This document shows positions 8,881-17,794 of a DNA stretch of 64,000 nt, one piece after another. The DNA is from Bifidobacterium cuniculi (GTDB lineage: Bacteria; Actinomycetota; Actinomycetes; Actinomycetales; Bifidobacteriaceae). The stretch's first letter is position 1. The number at the start of each line of letters is the position of its first letter. The stretch covers positions 62,001 through 126,000 of the forward strand of contig NZ_JGYV01000005.1 of the NCBI RefSeq assembly GCF_000741575.1. The letters run 5' to 3'. The notes beneath the pieces are model-generated. The model was not told where the DNA came from. It saw only the letters and a list, made by a program, of their open reading frames with translations, and did no database searches. A program made the position numbers and the translations under genes.

Positions 8881-9087
8881 GTGGGGGTCCTTCGGGGTCG
8901 GGGTGTGTGCGTGCGTGGTTTGTGCGGTGCGTCGGGCGGGACGGATGCGCTCGGCGGGTTTCCGTGCCCATACTACCGAATGGCGGCCTAATGATGACAA
9001 TGGTTGGAGCGTGGTGGCGGTTGGCGTGGCTGGAACATGCAACAGCAGGGTGAATGCTGGAGGTTCACAGATGGTTGGATGAGGTTC

Positions 9088-9155
9088 TTGCAAATCGACG
9101 ATTAGGATTCATGCAAATCACCAAATAGGACTTGTGCAAATCGCCAAATAGGGCG
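9088..9155. repeat. Three tandem about 23-bp direct repeats
   Basis: Three successive units share TGCAAATCG(A)CCAAATAGGA: TTGCAAATCGACGATTAGG, ATGCAAATCACCAAATAGGA and GTGCAAATCGCCAAATAGGG. They lie upstream of the leftward HAD gene and just before a repeat element. They could bind a regulator as phased sites or be a small decaying tandem repeat. Confidence 0.6.
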
Positions 9156-9194
9156 GGCGCGGGCTCGAATGGGAAGGCATTGTGGTGCCCTTGA

Positions 9195-9302
9195 GCTTAT
9201 GAGGTGTGGGTTAAGTGGAAACGGGCTGGATAGAGGACCCGAAAATGGCGGAATGCCAAGGGGCATACTTGGTCTATCCGTGTTAACCCACACCTCATAA
9301 GC
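9195..9302. repeat. Short inverted-repeat element, copy 3 (full length)
   Basis: 108 bp with ends GCTTATGAGGTGTGGGTTAA and TTAACCCACACCTCATAAGC, an exact 20-bp inverted match. The interior shares CTGGATAGAGGACCC and GGAATGCCAAGGGG with copy 1. It is intact and sits in a 1-kb stretch with little coding. Confidence 0.8.
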
Positions 9303-9417
9303 AATACGAGGGTATCGGATGATCTGAAAAGCGTATCGGAGGGTATGACATGCGCAGGAAATGTGGTGGTATGCATCACTTACCGTCACATTCCCGATGG
9401 CGCAGCCTGCCGATGCG

Positions 9418-9693
9418 TTACCCACCCGCTGTGTCCGCCGCAGCGTGGTCGCCACCTGCCGATGGCCTCGCCGTCGGATACTCGAACGAACCGGTGCAGA
9501 CGGCATCATCGTCCACCAGGTTGTGCTCGTATCTGATGATGTCGCCATCCCTCCAGGTGGCGACCGCCACGTTGCCGCTTGCCGTCGAATGGGACACCGG
9601 GTAGTGCGCCCTGAGCTGCGCCTCGATTTGCGCGGGTGAATCGGCTGGAACCTGTTGCTTGGATCCGGCTCGCACTGGCATATGCCGGTGCAT
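9418..9693 (-). CDS. Short hypothetical protein or gene remnant
   Basis: 91 codons. The middle (AHYPVSHSTASGNVAVATW and DGDIIRYEHNLVDDDAVCT) has a natural-looking protein composition, but no upstream ribosome site or signal sequence is seen in frame. It may be the 3' end of a larger decayed gene. Nothing else coding is visible between 9303 and 9887. The call is tentative. Confidence 0.3.
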   Translation of the reverse strand: MHRHMPVRAGSKQQVPADSPAQIEAQLRAHYPVSHSTASGNVAVATWRDGDIIRYEHNLVDDDAVCTGSFEYPTARPSAGGDHAAADTAGG

Positions 9694-9887
9694 GGCGCTT
9701 CGATTATCCAGAAATCATCCAGGCACATGCTCGGACCGTATGCGTCCTGACTGCGCATGACGGAGGGAAGCGTCCAGACAGTTGCCCCGTCTATACCGAT
9801 TGCGCCGGGCTGACGGAAGCATGTACCTTGTAACCAAGGGATAGGGATCCACACAGAAGCCACTCGACGGAGAGCAGGTGAACGGTC

Positions 9888-10331
9888 ATGAGCATGAGCA
9901 GCAGTGCCAGTCCCTGTGCCGCCGGACGGACATACGGTGTGTGGTGGCGTCGGGCCGTATCCTACATGCTGCGCATCATGCTTCCCACGTCGCTTCTTTC
10001 GCAGCTGGCCGGGACCATCCTGACCGGGCGTTCGTCGCCTGACGGTTGCATAGGAACCCTGATCTGGTGGGGGAGCTTCCTGGTCGTTGTTGCCGTGACC
10101 AATCTATCGGCCAGGGATGGGCGGACTTGGGCGCATGCCATCATGGGGTTGCAAGTATGTATGGCTGATGACGGTCGGCCTGCATCCGGCTGGAGGCTGA
10201 TGGCCAGGGACGTGTTCCACCTCGCGGATTGGGCGGTCACGGCATTGGGGTTCCTGTTGCCCTTGGTGGAGCCGCACAAGCGGACCTTGGCTGATTTGAT
10301 GGCGGGGACTGTCGTCTACCATGCCCAATGA
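9888..10331 (+). CDS. RDD family membrane protein
   Basis: 147 aa. Family marks are the N-terminal GVWWRRAVSYML (residues 17-28, Arg-Arg in place of the name-giving RxxD region) and the C-terminal KRTLADLMAGTVVY (132-145). Three hydrophobic segments can be seen: about 25-45, 57-73 and 110-130. RDD proteins are small membrane proteins of largely unknown function, some acting as ion transporters. An AGGTGA stretch precedes the ATG; an ATG two codons later is equally possible. It stands alone between a repeat-rich region and the end of the leftward alpha-galactoside operon. Confidence 0.75.
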   Translation: MSMSSSASPCAAGRTYGVWWRRAVSYMLRIMLPTSLLSQLAGTILTGRSSPDGCIGTLIWWGSFLVVVAVTNLSARDGRTWAHAIMGLQVCMADDGRPASGWRLMARDVFHLADWAVTALGFLLPLVEPHKRTLADLMAGTVVYHAQ

Positions 10332-10453
10332 TTATGTGTCATGGTCTTTCCTAATGTGGGCGTATCGGTCTCATGGCTCAGGAAACCGAATCCCCCAATG
10401 GGGCAGACAATCCTCTTGGTTGATGAGGTCAACGAAGTCAATGGCTGCCGAGG

Positions 10454-11521
10454 TCATATGGCTTGGGCCGATTCGCGGACAATGAGCTGTCCGGTGATTC
10501 GTCGGTAGTCGGAAGCAGGGGGGATTTCTTTTTCCTGCGTGGCATGAAAAGATTCAGGGACTTTTCCGGCTGTTCCGTCGACATCCTGAGGCTCGATTTG
10601 TTGCCTCAGCAATTCAGCTGCAGCGCAGCCGGCTTCATAGAAGTTCTGCCGAATGGTGGTGAGGGAAGGATCCCATATCCTTCCCAGCGGGTTGTCATCA
10701 AACCCAACAACGGACACGTCTTGGGGAACAGCTCGCCCTGAATCCTTCAATCCGCGGATGACGCCCATGGCGATTTCATCGTTGCCGGCAAAGACAGCCG
10801 TGGTGCCAGAAGGCAGATTGCGCCCGATTTCGCGGGCTTGCTCTGGATCCCAAGGTGCGCTGATGGGAGTGGACATGGCGGCGCCGGCCTCTTCACAGGC
10901 CTGTCGCCATCCGGCCAGACGTGTGTCATTGGACGGTTCTCCGGGGATGGCAATGTGTACTACGTTTTTGTGTCCCAACGAGAGCAGATAACGAGTGGCT
11001 TCGTAACCGCCTTGCCGTTCCTCAAGGGAAACCTGGGCATACTCGGGTGTGCGCTCGCCAGCTATTACTGTCACAGGCAAGGAACCGTCGATCAGGGAGA
11101 GCGCCGTGTGTCCTATCTTGTCATAGTTGAGGATGATGATTCCGGCGGGACGTTGGGCAAGGCTGGCCTGGATGTCGTCTTGAATCTCTTTTCGCGTTGT
11201 CCCAGTGAGTACGCCGATGCTGATCGTGTATCCTGCTGCGCGGGCGGCTGCCTCGATGCCGGCGATGGTTTGTGCCTGCCCGTACAGCACCGTATTGGAG
11301 GAAAGAACAGCAATCGAATAAGTATGCTGGTTGACGAGTGCCTGGGCGATTGGGTTCGGAGAGTACCCCAACAGCTGGATGGCATCCCTGATTTTCTCTT
11401 CCTTGTCGGGCGCAACGTACGCTGACTTGTTCACGTACCGGGAAACGGTGGAAGGCGAGACCCCGGCCAAGGTTGCCACGTCCCTGATGGAGACGGCTTT
11501 CTGCTCTTTCCGCCCTGACAT
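10454..11521 (-). CDS. LacI-family transcriptional regulator of the alpha-galactoside operon
   Basis: 355 aa. The N-terminal LacI helix-turn-helix is clear: VSIRDVATLAGVSPSTVSRYV (residues 9-29), with a hinge helix after LLGYSPNPIAQAL. The rest is a periplasmic-binding-protein-like sugar sensor with AVFAGNDEIAMGV and DVSVVGFDDNPLG. Start at the ATG with GAGAGGAG upstream. It is the last gene of a leftward run (GH36, binding protein, two permeases, regulator), so it probably controls that operon in response to an alpha-galactoside. A candidate operator is at 17255-17266. Confidence 0.9.
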   Translation of the reverse strand: MSGRKEQKAVSIRDVATLAGVSPSTVSRYVNKSAYVAPDKEEKIRDAIQLLGYSPNPIAQALVNQHTYSIAVLSSNTVLYGQAQTIAGIEAAARAAGYTISIGVLTGTTRKEIQDDIQASLAQRPAGIIILNYDKIGHTALSLIDGSLPVTVIAGERTPEYAQVSLEERQGGYEATRYLLSLGHKNVVHIAIPGEPSNDTRLAGWRQACEEAGAAMSTPISAPWDPEQAREIGRNLPSGTTAVFAGNDEIAMGVIRGLKDSGRAVPQDVSVVGFDDNPLGRIWDPSLTTIRQNFYEAGCAAAELLRQQIEPQDVDGTAGKVPESFHATQEKEIPPASDYRRITGQLIVRESAQAI

Positions 11522-11681
11522 GCGGCATCTCCTCTCTGGGAATAGGAACCGCGAACTCCTGTCCCGATGGTTGGCGTGGGCATCCTTGGTAACAATACCT
11601 CTGGGATTCCGGCAGATGCTCCCAATATCCACGAGGGCCACCCCTCCGTTCATGTCTGTCAAGAACGGAGAGGCGGGGAAA

Positions 11682-12563
11682 TCATTTCACGGCACCACCG
11701 GTGATGCCGCTGATGATCTTGCGTTGCGCAAGCGCAAAGACCAGCAGCAACGGAAGACTCATCAGGATGATGTAGGCGAAAATGAGGTGCCAGTTGTTCA
11801 GGTACAGTCCCGCCGAGGCGATGTTGTACAGATTGAGGGGAAGCAGGTCCATCTTACCGGAAAGGATGAAGAGCGAATAGAACACGTCGTTCCAGATGTA
11901 GAGCGTCACCAGGATGGTGGCCGTCGACAGCGTGGGCCCCAGCAGCGGCAGGATGATGATGAAGAAAGTGCGTGTAGGCCCTGCTCCGTCGATGCGCGCA
12001 GCTTCCTCGAGAGAGATCGGGATGGTACGGATGAAGCCCGTGACGAAGAAGATGACCGTCGACATGTAGATGCTGGTATATACGCCGATCATGCCCACTG
12101 CAGTGCCGGAAAGCCCCATGAACTTCAGGAGCATCATCACCGTCACGATGGACGGAGGCAGGATGAGTCCTGAGATTCCCAAGGCATAGGTGACGGTCAT
12201 GGGTTTGGTCCGACGCCGTGCTACGATCCAGGAGGCCATGGATCCGAAGAGCAGTACCAGAAACACCGAGGGTATGGTGGCCAGCAGCGAGCCGAGGAGA
12301 GCCTGCCACATTTTCCCGTCCACCATGACGGTGCGGAAATTCTCCAGGAGCTGCCACCGTGAGGGCAATGCCATGTTGGGTGCCACCGACTCGGCTTGGC
12401 TTTTGCCGGCAGTGACGATGAGAACCCAGAAGGGAACCCCCAAAAGGGCAAGCATGACGAGGATTACCAGTATGTTGTGGATGACTTGGCACATCCGGCT
12501 CGGCTTGTTGATGTCGATGGAGTCGTTCGTTGTCGCGGTGACTCCGTAACTTACGGCACTCAT
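11682..12563 (-). CDS. Sugar ABC transporter permease, MalG type
   Basis: 293 aa with six predicted membrane helices. The inner-membrane-component signature EEAARIDGAGPTRTFFIIILP (about residues 190-210) carries the EAA loop that contacts the ATPase, and the protein ends in SGITGGAVK, typical of CUT1 MalG-type permeases. Its ATG overlaps the stop of the MalF-type gene by four bases (ATGA at 12560-12563). No ATPase gene is present, so a shared MsmK-type ATPase elsewhere is likely. Longer upstream frame is antisense shadow and not used. Confidence 0.9.
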   Translation of the reverse strand: MSAVSYGVTATTNDSIDINKPSRMCQVIHNILVILVMLALLGVPFWVLIVTAGKSQAESVAPNMALPSRWQLLENFRTVMVDGKMWQALLGSLLATIPSVFLVLLFGSMASWIVARRRTKPMTVTYALGISGLILPPSIVTVMMLLKFMGLSGTAVGMIGVYTSIYMSTVIFFVTGFIRTIPISLEEAARIDGAGPTRTFFIIILPLLGPTLSTATILVTLYIWNDVFYSLFILSGKMDLLPLNLYNIASAGLYLNNWHLIFAYIILMSLPLLLVFALAQRKIISGITGGAVK

Positions 12564-13492
12564 AGGATCTTGTGCTCCCTTCTGCGCAGGTAGGCAATGA
12601 GTGGAATGGCGATGATCATGACCATGAGGAAAAGGACGAGGCTCATCGTGGTCGACTGCGAGTAGAGGCCTTGCCCGAACGTGCGCCAGATGAAAAGGTT
12701 GACGATTTCGGTCGAGCCTCCGGGTCCTCCGTTGGTCGTGGCCTGGACGATGTCGAACCCGTTCATGGATCCGAGGAGCGATGTGGCCACGTTGAAGGTG
12801 AATGCCGGTGCCAGAAGCGGGAACTTGACCCTCCAGAACAACTGCCAGCGGTTTGCGCCATCCAGGGCAGCCGCTTCGAGGAGGTCGGCATCTATTGTCT
12901 TCAGGCCGGCCAGGAACACGAGCATCGACAGGCCCATCCACTTCCATCCATGAATGGCGGCGACCAGAACGATGGTCCAGGTGGTGGAGCCGAGCCATGG
13001 TATGGCAATCTCCTGGTTGGCAATGGCGGAAAGGATCTGGTTGAGAGCTCCGTTCGTCTTCAGGACGGCCTGCCAGATGTATCCGACGGCCAAGGCGCTC
13101 ATGAGGACCGGGAGGAAGAACATCGTGCGGGCGAAACGGTTCAATGCCGTGTCCTTTTCGAGGAATACGGCCAGAATCAGGCCGAACGTGTTCTGGAAGA
13201 TGCCGACGAGCACGGCATAGACGATGGTGATCCGCAAGTCGCGAAGCAGCGTGCCGGACCGGAAGAGCTGGATGAAGTTGTTGAATCCATTGAAGCTGAT
13301 TGTCTTGGAGAATGCGGACCAGTTGGTGAATGCGTAGAACAGGTTGAGGACCGTCGGCGCAAAGAAGAACACCACGAGAATGGCGTATGCCGGTATGAGG
13401 AAGCGGGCGGGATAGTTCTGCTTGTTGATTTGAAGCAGGGCACTGTGGCTGGCCTCTCGTGGCTGTGCCACCCGGGAAGAGGAACGAAGCAC
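12560..13492 (-). CDS. Sugar ABC transporter permease, MalF type
   Basis: 310 aa, six membrane helices. The first follows a short cytoplasmic tail (YPARFLIPAYAILVVFFFAP, about 27-46). The EAA loop reads LLEAAALDGANRWQLFWRVKFP. Partners are the MalG-type permease downstream (four-base overlap) and the binding protein upstream (126-bp gap). It forms half of the membrane channel of the importer that feeds the GH36 alpha-galactosidase. Confidence 0.9.
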   Translation of the reverse strand: MLRSSSRVAQPREASHSALLQINKQNYPARFLIPAYAILVVFFFAPTVLNLFYAFTNWSAFSKTISFNGFNNFIQLFRSGTLLRDLRITIVYAVLVGIFQNTFGLILAVFLEKDTALNRFARTMFFLPVLMSALAVGYIWQAVLKTNGALNQILSAIANQEIAIPWLGSTTWTIVLVAAIHGWKWMGLSMLVFLAGLKTIDADLLEAAALDGANRWQLFWRVKFPLLAPAFTFNVATSLLGSMNGFDIVQATTNGGPGGSTEIVNLFIWRTFGQGLYSQSTTMSLVLFLMVMIIAIPLIAYLRRREHKIL

Positions 13493-13618
13493 GGTAAATC
13501 CTTAGGTAGAGGTGGTAAGGGACCAGGCGCCGGAGGGGTGACGAGGGATTGTTCATGTGTTGCGGCGCCTGGCCATTGGTGGGGAAGTGCTGGCGGAGCG
13601 ATTGCGAGGAGCCGTACC

Positions 13619-14971
13619 TCAGAAACCTTCGGCTCCTTGTGCCTTGGCGATCTGGGCGAACTGGTCCTGGGTTGCCTCGGCGGCTGAATCGACTGTCTTC
13701 GTCTTGTTGATCATGTCCGACAGGTTGATGTACAGGTCGGGGTTGGCGATGGCGGCGGATTGCATGGAACCGGCCACACCTTCGATGGCAGCAGCAGAAT
13801 CCCGCAGGGCCTGGGGAACCGTCGACGGGGAATCGACGTCCTTGATCACGGAGATGATTTTCTGGTCCTCGACGAAGTTGGCGTAATCCTCGGTCATCCA
13901 GAAGTTGATGAACTGGCGAGCCGCAGCCTCACGCTTTTCGTCGCCGGTCCTGAAGGCCACGACGGCATTGTTCTGCTCGGGGATGACGGTGCCGATATTG
14001 CCTTCGCTGGAGAGCGGGAAGAACCCGATTTTCTCGTCGAGGTCGGCGGTATCGTTATTGGCCAAGGCGGCAATCTCGTTGAACAGGGAGTTGACGCAGA
14101 TCACCATGCCGGTCTTGCCGGTGTACAAGGCCTCGGCCTCGTCGGTGTCCTTGGCGGAGCCGGCGTCCTTGTTGTAGAGTCCCTGGCTGAACAATTCGTC
14201 GTAGTTGGCAATGGCGTTCTTGATGGTCGGGTCCGTGAACTTTTCCTTGCCGGTATTCACGCGGTCCCAGAGACCGTCCTTGGAGGCTTCTGCCAGCTGG
14301 ATCTGTACGGCGTATTGCGTACCCCACTGGGAACCGCCCATCTCGAAGAGCGGTGAGTCCATGCCGGATACGTGGGCGTCGGCGATTTTCTTCGCCGTGG
14401 CGACGAATGCATCCCAGCCTTTCGGCGTCTCGGTGATGCCGGCCTTTTCGAACACCTGCTTGTTGTAGTAGACGCCCATGACCGGTGGTGTGGAGACGAG
14501 GGCGGCATACCGGGTGCCGTCCACGATGCCTCCTGCGTCGGCGATACCCTCGGTATAGTTGCTGACCCAAGGGGCGTTGTCGAGCTTCTGGAGTTTGTCC
14601 TGGGCGATGAACCCCTGGAGCATGGATTTCGTCGGCTGCCAGAACGCAAGGTCAGGGGTATCTCCTGTGGTGATCTTCGTCTGGACGTTCTGCTCGTATG
14701 GGTCGGGAGTGGTGACGACGTCCACCTTGGCGCCGGTCGCCTGCTCGAAGTCGGAGATGACCTTGAGGGGGATCTTGTTGGAATTCTGGGCTGCCCAGAG
14801 TGTCAGCTTCACCCCGTCGAGTTTCGTGGTGGCAGCAGGCCAGTACCCTGCAGCTGTCGTGTCGGTGGTGTCTTCGCTAGCCGTGGGGTTGGAGCAGGCT
14901 GCGAGGGTGATTCCGATGGAGAGAGCTGTTGCCGTTGCCGTGACCCTGCGCATGATTTGGGAAAACTTCAT
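13619..14971 (-). CDS. Extracellular sugar-binding lipoprotein of ABC importer (alpha-galactoside type)
   Basis: 450 aa. The lipoprotein signal ends in ITLAACSN (lipobox cysteine about residue 26). The rest is a cluster-1 solute-binding fold with NSNKIPLKVISDFEQATG, GVYYNKQVFEKAGI and a C-terminal RQFINFWM segment. GGAAAGGAAG precedes the ATG at 14971. It sits between GH36 (109 bp upstream) and the two permeases, which implies alpha-galactosides such as raffinose, stachyose or melibiose as cargo. Specificity is inferred from context only. Confidence 0.9.
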   Translation of the reverse strand: MKFSQIMRRVTATATALSIGITLAACSNPTASEDTTDTTAAGYWPAATTKLDGVKLTLWAAQNSNKIPLKVISDFEQATGAKVDVVTTPDPYEQNVQTKITTGDTPDLAFWQPTKSMLQGFIAQDKLQKLDNAPWVSNYTEGIADAGGIVDGTRYAALVSTPPVMGVYYNKQVFEKAGITETPKGWDAFVATAKKIADAHVSGMDSPLFEMGGSQWGTQYAVQIQLAEASKDGLWDRVNTGKEKFTDPTIKNAIANYDELFSQGLYNKDAGSAKDTDEAEALYTGKTGMVICVNSLFNEIAALANNDTADLDEKIGFFPLSSEGNIGTVIPEQNNAVVAFRTGDEKREAAARQFINFWMTEDYANFVEDQKIISVIKDVDSPSTVPQALRDSAAAIEGVAGSMQSAAIANPDLYINLSDMINKTKTVDSAAEATQDQFAQIAKAQGAEGF

Positions 14972-15080
14972 TGTTTTCTTCCTTTCCTGATGATGTTTGA
15001 GTGGGTGGTTCCGACAGGATTCGGATGAGAATTGGGAAGACTCCTTTCTTTGGCTGGGTTCATGCGAGGGGGTGTTGTTC

Positions 15081-17201
15081 TTAGTCGGGCATCGTGAGTT
15101 GGAAGATTCGTGCGCCTTCGTTACATGCAGGGATGTCGACCGTGAGCAGGCCTTGGGTCGGTTCCCACTGTGCATGCCATGGCCCGAAGCCCGATTGTGT
15201 CGGGAAAAGGGTCGTGACATCTGCCTTGACTCCTTGCAGATGGGGGATGGGAAGTCGTACCCGTTCGCCTTGGTCAAGTCGGCGTGCCCACAACGCCACG
15301 ATGGCAGTGTCGGAGTCTTTCATGCCAAGGGCCATGAGGTGGTCCGTCCACTGTGGCAAGCCCAATGGCCAGAAGGGGAAGGCCTTCGAAAGACGTGGCC
15401 GGATTGCTTGCGTGTAGGTGCGTACCGCTTCGGCGCACAATGCCCGCTGGGCCGTATCCATACGGTTCAGGTACCCCGAGAGGAAGAAACGTCCCAGCAT
15501 CGTCGTGACGAGTGTGAACGCGCTGGTTTCCTTGTCCATGCTTGCTTGCGGGTATGCCCAGTTGGCGGCCTGTTCCGGCAGGATGGCCAACGGTGCGGCG
15601 GCGGCGATTGCCGGATACAGGCGGCAGTCCTGTTGGTCGGAGGTGGATTGTACCTGGAACCTGCTGGTCTGGGCAAAGTCCTCCCGCATTCCTCCCGATG
15701 AGCAATTCTCCAGGATCAGGTCCGGGTAGCGCCGATGAAGGTCATCGATCCAGTGGTTGTATGCGCGCAGATGCCGAAGCATTCCTGCCCCGGGTGAGAT
15801 ACCGCCGATGTCGGTGCCGGCACCGGGAGAGACGTTGCAATCGAACTTGAAATAGCCAATGGAGCAATCGCGGATTAGGTGGTCGATCACGCTGTCCAGA
15901 TGGGAAACGGCAGCCGGGTGGGAAAAATCAAGGATGTAGCGTTCCTGTTCCACGATCCGGTGTCCACGGCGGCAGAAGAATGCCTCGTCGGGGAGCTGCT
16001 CGGCAACGGGGGAATTGACGCCGATGACTTCAGGCTCGAGCCACAGGCCAGGAATCATCCCCTTTGCGCAAATTGTGTCGGTCACCTCCTCCAATCCGTT
16101 GGGGAACCGCGTCACGCTCGGCTTCCATTCGCCGACCGTGGGCCACCAGTCTCCGGAATCGTCATACCAGCCGCAGTCAATGCAAAAGACTTCGCATCCG
16201 ACCTGTGCCGCCGCGTCGACGAGAGGCAGGAGTTTCTGCGTTGTCGGGTCGCCGTTGATCGTGTTCATGTAGTCGTTGAAGATCACGTGCGGATGGCGAA
16301 TCTCGTCACCGGCCGTGTTCATTGTGCGACGGTACGCCGTCACCTGCTCGGCCAGCGTTTGCATCGTGTCCGCCACGCTCACCGATGCCGGGACAGAGCG
16401 GAACGTTTCGTTGGGTTGCAGCTCATGGCTCCATGCGTGGTCGTCGAATGTGGGGCCTGAAGTTGCCATGTACGCATCACGCGTGCAATCCCCGGTTTCC
16501 CATCGCCATGCGCCGTTATGCTCGATCTGCATGAACCAGGCAGCACCAAGGTACTTGGAGATGAACAGGGTCATCGGCAGATAGTTGCCCGTTGACCATG
16601 TGCCGGTTGACACGACGGCATGCTTGCTGCGCGGATCATGGCCTGTCAGCCCCTGTGAAATGACGGGGAACAATTCCCGGAGGTTCTTGGTGCCCCATCG
16701 TCCTTCGCTGAGCCATTCCTGACGGCATTGGGCAATGTTCCAAGCTCCCGGGTCTGGGCTCATGCCGTCCGGCGACCCCAGTAGCGTGGCCCAACTCGTC
16801 ACCGACTCCAGGGAAAGTACCTCTGTTCCCGTATTCCTGATTTCGACAGTGGAGCGGAACATGACGCAGCCATCGGGCAATTCGAGCTGGAGGGTGGCCT
16901 GTACACCGTCCTGGATGCTTTCCTGCATAACGTTCAGGAAGCGGGAACCGTTTTCTTGCCATTGGCGGGAGCTGATAACCCTCATAGAGGCGCCCAAGGT
17001 GGTGTGGATGAGCCTGTCGCTGGCCTCCCAGTGTCCATGCCTGGCAGTCATGATCTCGACGATGGGGATGTTGCGGGTGAAGTGCAAGGAAACGGCTGCA
17101 CTGCGAATATGGGTCAAGTGGACGGGCGTGGCGTCATCCCACCCAAGCGTGAGGGCGAGGAGGTCGTTGCCCCATTGAAGATGCGTCAGCTTCTGCTCCA
17201 T
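15081..17201 (-). CDS. Alpha-galactosidase, GH36
   Basis: 706 aa, no signal peptide, so intracellular. GH36 layout: N-terminal beta-supersandwich, central barrel with DCGWYDD and PGLWLEPEV, the nucleophile motif FKFDCN (Asp 454) and the acid/base motif STSDQQDC (Asp 522), then a C-terminal beta domain. It hydrolyses terminal alpha-1,6-galactose from raffinose-type sugars or galactomannan oligosaccharides. First gene of the leftward operon; AGAAGGATCTGCG precedes the ATG at 17201, and a LacI-type operator lies about 55 bases further upstream. Length fits the bacterial homotetrameric subgroup. Confidence 0.93.
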   Translation of the reverse strand: MEQKLTHLQWGNDLLALTLGWDDATPVHLTHIRSAAVSLHFTRNIPIVEIMTARHGHWEASDRLIHTTLGASMRVISSRQWQENGSRFLNVMQESIQDGVQATLQLELPDGCVMFRSTVEIRNTGTEVLSLESVTSWATLLGSPDGMSPDPGAWNIAQCRQEWLSEGRWGTKNLRELFPVISQGLTGHDPRSKHAVVSTGTWSTGNYLPMTLFISKYLGAAWFMQIEHNGAWRWETGDCTRDAYMATSGPTFDDHAWSHELQPNETFRSVPASVSVADTMQTLAEQVTAYRRTMNTAGDEIRHPHVIFNDYMNTINGDPTTQKLLPLVDAAAQVGCEVFCIDCGWYDDSGDWWPTVGEWKPSVTRFPNGLEEVTDTICAKGMIPGLWLEPEVIGVNSPVAEQLPDEAFFCRRGHRIVEQERYILDFSHPAAVSHLDSVIDHLIRDCSIGYFKFDCNVSPGAGTDIGGISPGAGMLRHLRAYNHWIDDLHRRYPDLILENCSSGGMREDFAQTSRFQVQSTSDQQDCRLYPAIAAAAPLAILPEQAANWAYPQASMDKETSAFTLVTTMLGRFFLSGYLNRMDTAQRALCAEAVRTYTQAIRPRLSKAFPFWPLGLPQWTDHLMALGMKDSDTAIVALWARRLDQGERVRLPIPHLQGVKADVTTLFPTQSGFGPWHAQWEPTQGLLTVDIPACNEGARIFQLTMPD

Positions 17202-17254
17202 CGCAGATCCTTCTCTAATGGCCGTTTCACCAGTCTATCTTTTACTTGCTATAT

Positions 17255-17266
17255 GAAAACGGTTTC
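17255..17266. promoter_or_regulatory. Candidate LacI-type operator upstream of GH36
   Basis: GAAAACGGTTTC is a near-symmetric CG-centred site of the LacI class, 54-65 bases before the GH36 start. A related ATGAAAAGGTATTCTT occurs near 17406. The probable binder is the LacI regulator at the end of this operon. Confidence 0.5.
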
Positions 17267-17355
17267 TTGTATTTCTGAATGACATTGTACAGCCTTATCG
17301 CGGATTAGTGAAATCGACAATCGAATCGCGCTTGTTATTCGTCATATATGGTGTT

Positions 17356-17578
17356 GCCGGTTGTGAGACCGCGACGACAACTCAACCGGCATATACCTCC
17401 TTGATATGAAAAGGTATTCTTGGCTGTTGAGGGAAGTTGTTGTAGCTGCTGCAAGAGATGTCAAACGTAGATGTTTTTCTTTCCCAGTCCCCATCTCTGG
17501 GCTGCACGTCGGTGCTCGCTTGGCTGTTCTGACTCGTTGTTCATAGCTTGCAAGCTCGCAACGTACTGGATGAACAAC
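17356..17578. other. Intergenic region with two inverted repeats
   Basis: Between the GH36 promoter and the insertion sequence no gene is visible. Two symmetric elements stand out: GCCGGTTG...CAACCGGC (17356-17390) and GTTGTTCA...TGAACAAC (17536-17578), the latter enclosing AGCTTGCAAGCT. The second pair uses the same TTGTTCA/TGAACAA core as the long hairpins elsewhere in the window. Confidence 0.45.
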
Positions 17579-17671
17579 CTGACTGCTTCTGCTTGAGGCG
17601 GGAATACATGTTGTTCATTCGTTTCGTTCTGGGGTGGAAACGCCTGTATCCCCTGTTTGTGTTCAATGTGA

Positions 17672-17713
17672 TGTTACGGGTTTAGTCACGAAGATTTTTC
17701 GGGTTTGGTCACA
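17672..17713 (+). repeat. Left inverted repeat of IS21-family element
   Basis: GTCACGAAGATTTTTCGGG followed by TTTGGTCACA matches the reverse complement of the right end with few changes over about 42 bases. Confidence 0.65.
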
Positions 17714-17794
17714 AGAACATGCCGACCACTGACTCGTAGGCCTGTTTGACTGGGAAGCGCTCCTGCTTCTTCTCAGTGAAAGGCCGGAAAGGCA

